Positions 15,301 to 44,139 of a stretch of 64,000 nucleotides of DNA are shown in pieces (position 1 is the stretch's first letter; each line of letters opens with the position of its first letter). This stretch comes from Haliotis asinina (lineage: Eukaryota > Mollusca > Gastropoda > Lepetellida > Haliotidae): the NCBI RefSeq assembly GCF_037392515.1, contig NC_090295.1:12481001-12545000 (forward strand), given 5' to 3'. Below the pieces are notes generated by a model, which saw nothing but the letters and a program-made list of their open reading frames with translations, was not told the DNA's origin and made no database searches. A program made the position numbers and the translations under genes.

Positions 15301-18223
15301 GTTTCACTGGACATGACATACTTACAGGAAGGAACCACATCGACCTCTCCGCTAGAAAGTAGCCGCTGATGGTGTTTCTTTTCGCTCTGAACATAGCCTA
15401 CAGGTGACACAAACATACATTACGTTACTTCAATGCATGTACATCTTGACCTTATACTATACTACATTGTATTAGATACAGTATGGTTCAAAATTATTGA
15501 GAATAGCTAAAGCATTTCATATTATTAAACGAGAACAAATCAGATAAAATTGAATGTATTGTGAAATTGAACTGACCTTTTCATGTTGTGTAGGTAACAA
15601 TTTAATATTTTATCAAGTCTCCTTGAGCTTCACGGCACAGTCTAAGACGGGTAGGCATACTTCCTATCAGAGAGGTTAGTGTCTCGTGAGTTATGCTGTC
15701 CCAGTATCGGACCACTTCTCTCTTCATGTCTTCAATTTTTGTCAACCCCTTTTGATTCACACATTCCTTCATCATCCCCCAAATGTTCTCAATGGGATTT
15801 AAGTCAGGACTATATGCAGGAAATGGTAATGCAGTCACATTTTTCTCCTGAAACCACTGCTTGGCATGTTTTGCGGTGTGTTTAGGATCATTATCTTGCT
15901 GCAAAATCCAGTCATTTCCATAAAACACATGTGCACTTGGAAGGAGAAAATTATCTAATATGTTAGTGTAGCGTTGACTTGTCAGATTTCCCTCAAACAC
16001 ACACAGCGGGGTCGTTCCTAATAAGGATATCCCTCCCCATACATGAAACTTTGGGCTGTATTTAGGTCGTCGATACAACGGTGCTGACGCAGACTTTGTC
16101 CATATTTTCACATTATTGGGATATACCCATACTGAGCTTTCATCAGTAAAAATCACATTTTCCCAGTCAAAGTTTTCATGTGCCAAACACCACTCAACAC
16201 GCCTGTCTTTATGTTCTTGTTTCATGAGAGGAGAAGGAATTCCAGTCTTTTTCTCACATCCAAGATCAATCAAATTTCTTCTAACTGTAGATTTTGATAC
16301 AACTGTTGATCCCCTTTCTATCATTTCATACCTGATGTTGGAGATGCTTGCCCTTTGCTTTTTAGACGCTAAAATTCCCAGCCGGACGCGATCTGAGAAG
16401 TCCAATTTTCTGGGTCTCCCTGCTCCTTTCTGGTGCCCCAAATCCTTTCCCTCTTTAAAATTCTTCCTAATCCTATACACAGTAGAAAGAGGAGTTCCTG
16501 TTCTCTCTGCCAATGTATTTACATCATCAATTCCTTGATTACACAACTCAAAAATCAACCTTCTTTTATCTTCAGCAGACATTGTTGACAGTGCTGAGGA
16601 AAATGACGTCTGCTACAAATTCAGGGGAGGTAACTCTAATTGTACTATACTCAGTAGGCCAAGATGAGTTGCCTCCCTTATACCATTACTTAGTTTTAAG
16701 TATCAGTGAATCAGTTGAGGTGTTAGGATAGCTCAAAGTAAGAAGAAAAATTCTCAATAATTATGAACCAGACTATATTTGTACAGCGCCGACAACCAGT
16801 TGGTTCAACTTTTCAAGGGCGCTTTTGTTTTTCACTCGATCATTGGATGTCCATCACAACGGTACATAGTATTTTCAATCTCAACTCCCTGGGAATCATA
16901 CAACTCTTGCAGCCTACCCGAGTTAATGTGGCTTTCCCATCCTTACGAGGTACCCATTCACAGTTGGGTGGATTGGGACAGATAGTCACAGTACTTTGAC
17001 CATGTTCTACTGCACGTTGCTGTACCCGCTACTAGGCGTTTGCATGTATTCGTGTGGCCACCATCTGGTCATCTACCAACGGATTCGTGCACAGGGTTCT
17101 TTTAAGTGCACAGGGTTGTGTACTGCACAGCAGGGGTTGTGACAACACTGAAAGAGTCTGCACACAAAGTTGAGACCAAGGTGTTTTACACCCGGTCACA
17201 GGTGGGCTCGATCACGGCACTTCCAAGTTCGCTGGATTAGTAGCCTGGCGCCTTAGACAGCGCGCCCCCGCGACATTGATTCGTAACCGGTTTGCTTAAT
17301 GTCTCTATACATGTAAATGTGTTAAATTGTAAGTGGGGGGTTGTATGGAATACATTGTTCAAAGTCACTTTGAAGAACATGCATTCAAAGAAGGACAAAA
17401 AACAAAACAAAAAAGAACCACCACCAACAACAAAAACCCCAAAAGACAAAAGAACAAAAACAAACAAAACACAGTGCATCAAGTGAGTGGGTCAGTATGG
17501 TTTTAGGTCGGTTTCAGAACTATTCCAAAGACAACCCGATCTTGCATTTTACAGATGAGCTTCACGTTTTTACTCATGTGGAGAATAGAAATCAAGACTA
17601 CGACGTGACAAGCATACACTTCCACATCGCACCACCACTTGTTTTGATTGTGACGTCACAAAACTACAGAGGCGGTGAGACAGAGAACTACATATCACGT
17701 TACGGTCACCAGAACAAGTTTTGAGATCGGAAGGATTCTGAAAACTGACCTAATATCGGAAGAATTAAGTGGTAGGACCGAGGGGATATCGGGATTTGCT
17801 TCGGTCTTTTAATACACCTCTATGCATATAGACTGACAATTCAACGAAGATTGCATTAAAGGTTAATATATACAAGAAAAGACCTGTTGATATTCGGAAA
17901 GGTATAACATTTTCGAAAGTCAGTATACACTATGTTGTCCTATCTCGATGCAACGGAATTTCAGTGGCAGGATGTATGTGGGCTTCGGTACCTTTTATTC
18001 AGGGCGAGCCATGAGCTTCCACACTGATGTCATACAAAGCGAGATGTTCACTCACTTGGAATGTACATTAGGATTAATAGCGAAATAAAATAATATCAAT
18101 ATAATAATTATTTATTACATATGCCATACTTACCAACAGGCCGATACCTATGACCAGGACGAAATACCCGGCGATGACGCTGATGTCAGCTCCAGTTAGG
18201 CGTGGGGCGCTGAACGTCGCCAT
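155..18223 (-). CDS. SLC5A-like: SLC5 family Na+/sugar or myo-inositol symporter, copy A (12 exons visible, 3' part beyond window)
   Basis: Plasma-membrane Na+-coupled solute symporter by family; substrate inferred as a sugar or polyol. Coding exons on the minus strand, in order: 18134-18223, 15326-15397, 9403-9507, 8941-9000, 8462-8566, 7420-7525, 6350-6430, 5069-5283, 4276-4411, 2344-2451, 655-805, 155-323 (1398 nt, 466 codons). Each is bounded by AG and GT and the phases chain without error. Recognisable family motifs are [72 protein letters not shown] and [20 protein letters not shown] is what I recall of SMIT-type members (SLC5A3/SLC5A11) rather than SGLT1. ATG at 18223 was chosen because it has A at -3 and G at +4 and matches copy B. 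The last three exons found in copy B must lie left of position 1. Introns are swollen with repeats. Confidence 0.93.
655..805 (-). CDS. SLC5 copy A, exon 11
   Basis: 151 nt. Encodes [19 protein letters not shown] and [15 protein letters not shown], the helix carrying the Na+-site serine region, then a basic loop RIRKAAS. Its 3' splice acceptor (CACAG at 806-810) is the seed of the minisatellites that fill the adjoining intron. Confidence 0.9.
806..905 (+). repeat. First degenerate copies of the exon-11 splice-acceptor repeat
   Basis: The true exon-11 acceptor is followed, away from the exon, by a decayed repeat at about 855-900 in which GGACACCTGTGTGAAGAG again reads as CACAG/GTGTCC on the gene strand. 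It bridges the real exon border and the homogeneous 59-bp array. Confidence 0.6.
905..1610 (+). repeat. Minisatellite, 59-bp unit, about 12 copies
   Basis: Near-identical units containing GTATAGACGGACGTCATCAG then CCCTCGGGCCCCAGTGTGAG repeat every 59 bases; the phase slips one base per 60-base line. Lies in intron 10 of copy A. The unit resembles the exon-11 acceptor junction, but the junction CAG has become CTG in nearly all units, so these copies have lost the acceptor AG. Confidence 0.95.
1743..2045 (+). repeat. Minisatellite, 69-bp unit, about 4.4 copies
   Basis: GACGTCACCCGTCCTCGGGC recurs at 1743, 1812 and 1881, with diverged copies at 1950 and 2019 (period 69). Same seed as the 59-bp array but here the acceptor-like CAACACAG/GTGCCC on the minus strand is preserved in each unit. 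Confidence 0.93.
2117..2300 (+). mobile_element. SINE family A, 5'-truncated, intron 10 of copy A
   Basis: Matches the family A body (GTTGACACATGTCATCGTAT, ACAGACCGCCGCCATATAGC, GTAAAACTAAACT). A counterpart occupies the equivalent position in copy B at 31165-31395, so the insertion predates the duplication. Confidence 0.8.
2344..2451 (-). CDS. SLC5 copy A, exon 10
   Basis: 108 nt. Encodes [18 protein letters not shown] then [18 protein letters not shown]: the Cys-rich extracellular loop of SLC5 proteins (four Cys) and the start of the next helix. Confidence 0.9.
3090..3950 (+). pseudogene. Decayed Tc1-like transposase, intron 9 of copy A
   Basis: Plus-strand fragments in shifting frames retain Tc1 landmarks: [11 protein letters not shown] (helix-turn-helix end), [25 protein letters not shown] (from the second catalytic Asp block) and [11 protein letters not shown] (the Glu block). 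Several stops and frameshifts. A related relic sits at the same place in copy B (32240-33040). Confidence 0.8.
4137..4175 (+). repeat. Microsatellite (CCAA)n
   Basis: About eight tandem CCAA units within a truncated SINE tail in intron 9. Confidence 0.9.
4276..4411 (-). CDS. SLC5 copy A, exon 9
   Basis: 136 nt. Encodes [19 protein letters not shown], then [20 protein letters not shown] and RVLYP. Lys 304 aligns with the conserved Lys321 of human SGLT1. Copy B has Phe where this copy has Val in MAGVIK. Confidence 0.92.
4758..5003 (+). mobile_element. SINE family A, intron 8 of copy A
   Basis: Nearly full length: degenerate head with GATCCGGGTTGAAAATGGTC, body GGTCAGGATCGCTGACTTGG, tail CATATAGCTGGAATATTGCT then GTGCGGCGTAAAACTAA. 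The copy-B equivalent (33700-33930) ends at the same flanking sequence, GATCCATTTAGGAG. Confidence 0.88.
5069..5283 (-). CDS. SLC5 copy A, exon 8
   Basis: 215 nt. Encodes FYEIGGF, a long extracellular segment with [20 protein letters not shown], then [19 protein letters not shown] and ADQ. The Tyr-Trp of WYWCADQ aligns with SGLT1 Tyr290-Trp291 at the sugar site. By my reading it differs from copy B at 7 of 215 bases and one residue. Confidence 0.93.
5788..5935 (+). mobile_element. SINE family A fragment
   Basis: Body from GGGATCGGATGGTCAGGC through CATAGATCGATGCTCATGAT to a degenerate tail (GGAATATTTCCGAGTGAGGC), intron 7 of copy A. Confidence 0.75.
6045..6250 (+). mobile_element. SINE family A, intron 7 of copy A
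   Basis: Head and body recognisable (GGTGGTCAGGTTCGCTGACT, TTGACACGTGTATGTCATCG), tail degenerate. Copy B has a shortened counterpart at 34525-34660. Confidence 0.78.
6350..6430 (-). CDS. SLC5 copy A, exon 7
   Basis: 81 nt, phase 1 to phase 1. Encodes [20 protein letters not shown] then ALYLMGAG, a transmembrane helix with the SLC5 motif [10 protein letters not shown]. Confidence 0.92.
6445..6575 (+). repeat. Minisatellite, 22-bp unit, about 6 copies
   Basis: AACACACTTTGTTACATCAA plus GG repeats directly next to the exon-7 acceptor. Copy B has only a single degenerate unit here, so the expansion is specific to copy A. Confidence 0.92.
6800..7020 (-). mobile_element. SINE family A, intron 6 of copy A
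   Basis: Minus orientation; GCTATATGGTGGCAATCTGT, GACCATACAATCCAGTTAAA and CGCCTCTTATGACAAGCATG are all family A. Counterpart in copy B at 35110-35290. Confidence 0.85.
7420..7525 (-). CDS. SLC5 copy A, exon 6
   Basis: 106 nt, ends in phase 1. Encodes [20 protein letters not shown] then [15 protein letters not shown], one loop and one helix of the SLC5 core. Confidence 0.92.
8462..8566 (-). CDS. SLC5 copy A, exon 5
   Basis: 105 nt. Encodes [20 protein letters not shown] then [27 protein letters not shown] is the SLC5 cytoplasmic-loop signature. Protein identical to copy B. Confidence 0.94.
8685..8900 (+). mobile_element. SINE family A, intron 4 of copy A
   Basis: GATCCGGTTTAAAACTGGTC, CCATGCTTGTCGTGAGAGAC, GGATTGTCTGGTCC. 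Counterpart in copy B at 36890-37110. Confidence 0.83.
8941..9000 (-). CDS. SLC5 copy A, exon 4
   Basis: 60 nt, 20 codons: [20 protein letters not shown], a single helix. Differs from copy B only by Ala for Ser in QIAGW. Confidence 0.92.
9403..9507 (-). CDS. SLC5 copy A, exon 3
   Basis: 105 nt. Encodes [20 protein letters not shown] then [15 protein letters not shown]: the first core helix with Asn63 and His68 (SGLT1 Asn78, His83) and Glu87 (Glu102). The last residue is Cys where copy B has Asn. Confidence 0.93.
10290..10680 (+). repeat. Dispersed repeat of unknown class, copy 1
   Basis: Shares long blocks with 16850-17265: CATCAATCTCAACTTTCCGG, CATAGAACTCTTGCAGCCAC, GGCCACCATCTGGTCATAT, CTGACAACACTGAAAGAGTC and TAGCCTGGCGCC. 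No coding sequence recognised. Confidence 0.75.
11596..11973 (-). pseudogene. DDE transposase, C-terminal part, degenerate
   Basis: Minus-strand reading has [49 protein letters not shown] and [10 protein letters not shown]. This fits a Tc1/mariner-superfamily transposase family whose blocks I recall as VIVLDNA, then LPPYHCELNPIE, then ARNNTTF. The second Asp block has Gly in place of Asp (VLGNT), so it is catalytically dead. The matching N-terminus is at 13230-13310 and 13598-13827. Confidence 0.65.
12110..13215 (+). mobile_element. Non-LTR retrotransposon (LINE), 3' part, degenerate
   Basis: Plus-strand pieces: [20 protein letters not shown] then AATVWGSR (reverse-transcriptase thumb), then [40 protein letters not shown] (the C-terminal Cys/His region of many LINEs). 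Frameshifts and stops interrupt it. It sits in intron 2 of copy A between the two halves of a DDE transposase relic. Confidence 0.8.
13230..13827 (-). pseudogene. DDE transposase, N-terminal part, split by a SINE
   Basis: Removing the SINE at 13324-13584 and one target duplication joins [10 protein letters not shown] (right side) to [17 protein letters not shown] (left side) in a single minus-strand frame. This looks like the start of the transposase whose end is at 11596-11973. Confidence 0.6.
13324..13584 (+). mobile_element. SINE family A, full length with target-site duplication
   Basis: Flanked by a perfect 13-bp direct repeat ACATGTAGGTGGA (13311-13323 and 13585-13597). This fixes the element as 261 bp, starting GACCCGTGAAGGTCCCGAGG and ending in tandem ACTC. 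The target duplication and position-defined ends mean retrotransposition. Confidence 0.95.
14860..14975 (-). mobile_element. SINE family A fragment
   Basis: TATATAGTGGCGGTCTGTAA, CAGACAATCCAGTGATCTAC, intron 2 of copy A; abuts a family B copy. Confidence 0.8.
14980..15115 (+). mobile_element. SINE family B, head-truncated
   Basis: Contains GACCCGTGTTCGATTCCCCA (B-box-like) and ends GCGGCGTAAAACCAAACTCA then tandem ACTC. Arranged tail-to-tail with the next SINE. Confidence 0.85.
15122..15265 (-). mobile_element. SINE family B
   Basis: Minus orientation: GAGTGAGTGTGTAAGTTTGA tail, GGGGGACACCGG, GGAAATCGAACCCAGGACTT (B-box region). Ends about 60 bp from exon 2. Confidence 0.83.
15326..15397 (-). 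CDS. SLC5 copy A, exon 2
   Basis: 72 nt, 24 codons: [20 protein letters not shown] then [14 protein letters not shown] corresponds to the GFFLAGRSM motif of SLC5. Acceptor CTGTAG, donor GTAAGT. Protein identical to copy B. Confidence 0.93.
15479..16775 (-). mobile_element. Apparently intact Tc1-like DNA transposon
   Basis: About 1297 bp bounded by ~26-bp imperfect terminal inverted repeats (15479-15504 and 16750-16775; shared core TGGTTCA, then AATTATTGAGAAT; three mismatches by my reading) and flanked by TA on both sides (15477-15478, 16776-16777), the Tc1/mariner target duplication. Contains one uninterrupted transposase. It lies in intron 1 of copy A; nothing equivalent is seen in intron 1 of copy B. 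Confidence 0.93.
15602..16582 (-). CDS. Tc1-like transposase, DD34E, full length
   Basis: 326 residues; catalyses cut-and-paste transposition of its own element. N-terminal helix-turn-helix region (about 1-50, [10 protein letters not shown]), GRPRK minor-groove motif at 55-59, second DNA-binding region to about 110 ([13 protein letters not shown]). The RNase H-like catalytic core has Asp147 in FTDES, Asp230 in [10 protein letters not shown] and Glu265 in [11 protein letters not shown]; 34 residues separate the last two, giving DD34E. GRPRK and VWGGIS are typical of Tc1 proteins. No stop or frameshift; start ATG lies about 170 bp inside the right terminal repeat and the stop about 120 bp inside the left. 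Whether it is active cannot be told from one copy. Confidence 0.93.
   Translation of the reverse strand: MSAEDKRRLIFELCNQGIDDVNTLAERTGTPLSTVYRIRKNFKEGKDLGHQKGAGRPRKLDFSDRVRLGILASKKQRASISNIRYEMIERGSTVVSKSTVRRNLIDLGCEKKTGIPSPLMKQEHKDRRVEWCLAHENFDWENVIFTDESSVWVYPNNVKIWTKSASAPLYRRPKYSPKFHVWGGISLLGTTPLCVFEGNLTSQRYTNILDNFLLPSAHVFYGNDWILQQDNDPKHTAKHAKQWFQEKNVTALPFPAYSPDLNPIENIWGMMKECVNQKGLTKIEDMKREVVRYWDSITHETLTSLIGSMPTRLRLCREAQGDLIKY
16850..17265 (+). repeat. Dispersed repeat of unknown class, copy 2
   Basis: Same family as 10290-10680 (CAATCTCAACTCC, ATACAACTCTTGCAGCC, GTGTGGCCACCATCTGGTCA, GACAACACTGAAAGAGTCTG, TAGCCTGGCGCC). Begins shortly after the intact Tc1-like element. Confidence 0.75.
17500..18060 (+). 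other. Intron 1 of copy A, conserved with copy B
   Basis: Blocks such as TTTTACTCATGTGGAGAATA and CGTGACAAGC recur in copy B near 42660-42715, showing that the duplication includes intron 1. No gene seen. Confidence 0.6.
18134..18223 (-). CDS. SLC5 copy A, exon 1 (start codon)
   Basis: 90 nt: [20 protein letters not shown] then [10 protein letters not shown], a short cytosolic or extracellular N-terminus and the first helix. ATG context AGAATGG is strong. Donor GTAAGTAT. Confidence 0.92.
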
Positions 18224-18325
18224 TCTTCCAGTTTGAGTCAGCGCGTAAACTAGGTTCCGCGATATGTTCTTGACTCGGTGTCCCGATGCTTGGCGCTGAA
18301 GGTTATTATGGTAGCAGTCTGTATG
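18224..18325 (-). promoter_or_regulatory. Probable 5' UTR of copy A
   Basis: About 100 bp upstream of the ATG resembles the same place in copy B (CCCGATGCTTGGCGCTGAA is shared), then similarity stops. This marks the likely 5' edge of the duplicated block. No TATA box was found. Confidence 0.5.
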
Positions 18326-19820
18326 GAATCCTAGAAGGGACATTGTCGAATAACATGGAATCCCAGAAGGGACATTCTCGCGTTGTCACCATCTCAAAAT
18401 CGAGCAAAAAGAGGCAAAAATAACCAAAGCAAGACAATGCGACATAACGACAATTTTCATGGTCAAAATGTGTCCCGTTGTTGCATTGTCTCCCCATCTA
18501 AGGTGTGTAAAAAAAACTTTAAAATACGTGACAACGCGACATAATAAATATGCCGCATTGTCGCTGTTTGGTTAATATGCCTCTTTTTGCCTTATCTTTT
18601 CAGTTACCGGTGAGCATGTGTAGAAACTCATGCGCAGGTAAAGGCATACTCTATGTCAGATTTAAGTGATCTTATGTTACCTCTAATGGTTTTGGACATG
18701 AAGTAGTACTCGTCACAGCAATGGACGTTGCCTTTTTTATAACTTAATGCAAATCTTCTATTGTTGTTTTGAATATCATTTCTTAAATTGTATACGTTGG
18801 TACATACGAGTTTTAAGACACATTATTTACGCTACTATTCATTGTACTAACAGCCGGCAATGGCCCTGTCATTTTAGCCGGGGCAGTTTCGTTGTGCAGG
18901 GTCCCGTCTCTTAGTCGTACCTGAGAACAATGATCATAGGTTCGAATCGCAGCACCACACACAATCATCACTTTGGACATTTATAAATCGGTATACACAT
19001 CAGGTTAAAATATCGAGAGTTTCGCAGGACAGTCATGTCTCAAGCTGATGGATTTGTCCGAAATGTGCTTCTGTTCAGCCACCAGCAGTGGATGGATACC
19101 AGGTAGAATTCGATGGTACATGTAATATGACTCTAATCCTCCAGCTCCTCAAAGACAGCTAAGATGGCATTCTCCCATCGAGACTGAGAATTGCCGTTGT
19201 AATATTAATAAAAGCTTTCAACGTGATATTCTGCTTGCGGAAAACGGTATACAAATGGACTGTTATCACGATGGTACAAAACACGATGAATTTGCTTGGC
19301 AGAGTGGTGTAACCTTGGAATGCAAGCAATCTCTACTCACTCACTAACTCACGTTCGCACGCACTCACGCACTCGCTCAGGACGTAAGGATGTTTGGCTA
19401 ATTAGTAAGGTATTTCACAGAAACGCATTGTATAGGTACAGTATATGTCATGGCGGGCCTGCCACGACTCTCACTACATCGATAGATCAATAATTTTCTC
19501 ATTCGATACGATACGCATACACGTGTACCTTTATCGACTGATATTTAAATCCCGTTTCAATTATAGAGCTGAGAATCAACCCCTATTTTGGTGAAATGAT
19601 GCGTTGGCGCGCATTGTTTGAGTATGCTACATATTCTAATTCAATTTAGGATGTACCAAGAGTCCTGATTGGTCAATGCTATAAATCTCCGACCGTATAA
19701 TCAACACAGTCATTGCAGTCGCAATTTGAAAACCGAATTACCAATACCTTTGAACGTATTTCTACACTTTTCGGGTAACGCTGTTTTCAGGACATCATTG
19801 GCTGAAGCCCTAGATGTTCT
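18326..19820. other. Intergenic, no gene seen
   Basis: A tRNA-like B box (AGGTTCGAATCGCAGC near 18940) preceded by GGGGCAGTTTCGTTGTGCAG suggests one more tRNA-derived SINE at about 18850-18960. Otherwise AT-rich with no supported coding sequence. Confidence 0.5.
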
Positions 19821-20055
19821 AGAGCTGCTACAATCACAGCCCCCGGGCACCTGTATGGAGACAAAATGATAAAAGTCGTGTGTAGACTGACAAGATAGAC
19901 ATCACCAGTCCCCGGGCGTCTGTGTGAAGACAAAATGATAAAAGTGATGCACAGACTGACAAGACAGACATCATCAGCCCTCGGGCACCTGTGTGGACAC
20001 AAAATGATACAAGTCCATGCCGGGACGACTGTGTAATTATAGGGAAAGCCATTCT
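19821..20055 (-). pseudogene. Relic of SLC5 exon 11 and adjoining minisatellite
   Basis: GAGCTGCTACAATCACAG followed by CCCCCGGGCACCTGT matches the acceptor end of exon 11, with a ~10-bp internal deletion, then three acceptor-type repeats (near 19850, 19915 and 19985) and the same GACGACTGTGTAATTATAGG flank seen beyond the arrays in both genes. It lies between the two gene copies and cannot encode an exon. Confidence 0.7.
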
Positions 20056-20912
20056 TGCTACAAAGGCCAATTTAATTCAAGTTTAATTCAAACAACTCCA
20101 ATGTTAATGAAAGACCTCGGGCCGCTGTAAATGATAAATTCCTAAAAATCATTATCCTTATATTGACTACAAACGGGACAACGCCAGTTTAATGAAATGT
20201 CAGACTGTCGCATTCTCGCGCTTTGTTCAAATATTGAGTATAGGATGTATTAGAAAGACGGGTTGGGACGAAGGGATTTAGGAATATGCAATAGCCCAAT
20301 CAGAACCTCTGTTTAAGATAAATATTTCACAGAACTTTTATGAATGAGTCTATCAGGATTCTGTTTCGAAATTTTGTTTTGATTGCATGAATTTTGCATT
20401 TGACGAACAGAACCCAACAAAGAAATAGTGAAGCAGTGGTTGCACTTAACGATGATAAATAAGGGTTGAAATGAACTGTCATGTGAAAGTAAAATGCTAC
20501 AAACGTAACATATTTAAAGGGAGTCAATGTGTTCGTAAAAATTACCGTAAAATGCCAATAACATACAGCTTCACATCCATCTTCATGGATCTTCAAAAGG
20601 TTTGATGGAAAGGTACCTACGCTCACCTCAACTTGTCAAATGATTTTTTTCGTTTTAAGTTTCTAACCTTAAATGGGTTTGTTGAATGGATCATAATGAT
20701 GATGATGATGATGATATACCGGTACAATTCTCAGTACACAAAACGATATTCGTAATGAAAGGCAGGGATTACCTTGTTTTAAGGCACATGATATAGATCA
20801 AGTTATAGGAACACATCTACATCCACTGATGGCTGAAGTATGACTGAAAAGTGCTGATGTTATGGTTTGTTATGAGTACTCTTTTATATGTGCATAGATT
20901 TGATATTCTAGA
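20056..20912. other. Intergenic, no gene seen
   Basis: Contains a short (ATG)n run near 20692-20715 and no supported coding sequence. Confidence 0.5.
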
Positions 20913-21133
20913 AAACCCGTGAAGGTCCCGGGGTATAATAGGTCTTCAGTAACCCATGCGTGTCATAAAGAGGCGACTAACGGAATCGGATAGTCAGGCT
21001 CGGTGACTTGTTTGTCAAATGTCATTGATTCCCATATCCACAGATCGATGCTCATGTTGTTGATCACTGGATTGTCTGGTCCAGACTCGACTATTTACAG
21101 ACCGTCGCCATATAGCTGGAATATTGCTCACTA
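20913..21133 (+). mobile_element. SINE family A, near full length
   Basis: ACCCGTGAAGGTCCCGGGGT through CATATAGCTGGAATATTGCT; the terminal ACTC array is lost. Confidence 0.9.
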
Positions 21134-22182
21134 TTATTGTAGAAAGTGTGATGGCTTCACACATTTATCATTTCGATTAAAGTGATGGGTTCACATAAAT
21201 ACTAGTGTGATGTGTTCATCACTTAATGACCAGCCAAACACGACAGGTGTAAACGGTTTATATAATAGTATTTGGAAATAACCAAAGTTATGCATTTATG
21301 GTGACAGCATAAATTACAGTCGCTGGTTAGAGACCACGTGTTCACAAACAGCTTGTCCAAAGCATGTTACAGCCACATTGTTGACAATTACTGCAACAGT
21401 GCTACAGTTTTTAAATTGGGTGTAGCACAGATATATAACAGGCACTCTAGGGAATTTGGATTAGTACAGAGACAAACCAAAAGAGGATGCAGTGACAGGT
21501 TTAGGAATACGGTCCATCAAATTTAAATGCGCTGCCTGTATCCAGAGGCCATGGTTTCTGCAGAAACCAGCAATATTTGAAGGGAGACAACTCTGCCATT
21601 CTTACCTGGCGTTGGAGTGGCGAGTAAATATGTCCAACATTTTTCTACATTGTATGACTGTAATCCGTGTCTCGATACTGGAAAATGTAAACGATGCAGC
21701 CTCTTTGTCACAAAGCTGGCTGGGTCCAGCTGAGTTGGGCTGAGCGACAATTAAGCCACTGCTATTTTAGTGGGTGAGTGAGTTTAGTTTTACGCCGTTT
21801 TAGGAAGGTTTTAGGCCATCAGTGATGTTATAGGGTGCTGTACTTTGACAGAATAGGTTTTCGCTTTCGCTCGTAAAGTGCACCCTTCAAACACACACGC
21901 ACACACGCACACACGCACAAGCAAGCAAGCGTACGCAATAAATTACGCGTTATGTAGTAGGTATATCGTCTTGTAATCTTTATTTCTACCATAAAGCATA
22001 AATGACACCGCAGATATACAAAGGTGCAATACAATGAAGATCAGGTCCAAAACACTGCAGTGATGTAAAAATAGCAAACGTAAAACATGGACGTCCATGG
22101 GATTTGTACCGCCATCTTTGTGGTAGTGACTTCTACCTACGGGAATGTATTTGCAGCACACAGAGACATCATCAGGGTTGGA

Positions 22183-22352
22183 GTGAGTGAATGAGTGAGT
22201 TTGGTTTTACGCCGCTTTTAGCAATATTCCAGCGATATCACGGCTGGGGACACCAGAAAATGGGCCTCACACATCGTACCCATGTGGGGAATCGAACCCG
22301 GGTCTTCGGCGTGACGAGCGAACGCTCTAACCTCAAGGCTACCCCACCGCCC
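22183..22352 (-). mobile_element. SINE family B (tRNA-derived), full length with target-site duplication
   Basis: Flanked by a perfect 13-bp repeat CATCAGGGTTGGA (22170-22182 and 22353-22365), so the element is 170 bp. On its own strand it begins GGGGCGGTGGGGTAGCC, has an A-box-like stretch and a B box GGGTTCGATTCCCC, then GATATCGCTGGAATATTGCT and the AAACCAAACTCACTCA end. These are the hallmarks of a Pol III tRNA-derived SINE. Confidence 0.95.
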
Positions 22353-22551
22353 CATCAGGGTTGGAACTGATCCCTACGATAGGAAAAATACAACCGCAGC
22401 TGAAGAAGGACCATGGAGTGCACCTACCCAGTGCCTGGAAAGTCAGATAAGTTATTACTGGCTTCTGCCCACAACTGCTAATCACTTGTATGAACTCCTC
22501 CCATGTTTAAACAATATACCCATTGTCTGTGCATCTCGCCTTTTTATCACG

Positions 22552-22570
22552 TTTATTATTCGATTTTATT
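22552..22570 (-). terminator. Candidate polyadenylation signals of SLC5 copy B
   Basis: Two AATAAA motifs on the minus strand (22552-22557 and 22565-22570), about 260-275 bp beyond the stop codon. Candidates only. Confidence 0.35.
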
Positions 22571-22827
22571 GTACATACACGTAACGCTGCTTTCTTGTAC
22601 AATACAGTACATATTCTCATTGGTGTATCTTGTTTTTATCAGTTCACCTGACGAAAGGGCAATAGCCCAGAAACAGTTGTCAGCCATCCTGTTGGCCTTT
22701 AGCTTCAACACCAGCTTCGAAATTCCTCTCAAGAATCCTTTTCAAAGACCGTTTTCACAAAGGTGAGATATTGTTCCGTGATAAGTAATATAGTGTAAAA
22801 GCCGAACAAAGATGACTGCCACAAAGA

Positions 22828-43852
<21,025 letters not shown>

Positions 43853-43950
43853 TCTCCCACTTAGAGTCAATTTGTAAACTAGGTTCAGCGCTCAGTCATG
43901 AAGCTTCAACTCGATGTCCCGATGCTTGGCGCTGAAAAAAATACGTAGCA
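43853..43950 (-). promoter_or_regulatory. Probable 5' UTR of copy B
   Basis: Shares CCCGATGCTTGGCGCTGAA and AACTAGGTTC with copy A; similarity ends near 43950, the 5' limit of the duplication. Confidence 0.5.
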
Positions 43951-44139
43951 GTAAGTCACAGGTGTTGTGTTTTTGTGTATGTGCTGAAGAGCAACCGCTA
44001 GCTCTGCAGCTGCTTTGTACAACGGTACCTCTGATGGTGGGATAGTGGTGTATTTAAGGCTTTCGCTCGTCACGTAGACAAGTCGGGTTTGATTCCACTC
44101 ATGAGTACACTGTAAAGGCCCTTGCTAGCGACCCCCGCT

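Noticed and set aside
22183..22352. tRNA-like A and B boxes suggesting a tRNA gene
   Set aside because: Part of a repeated SINE with target-site duplication and no complete cloverleaf; the same applies to other family B copies.
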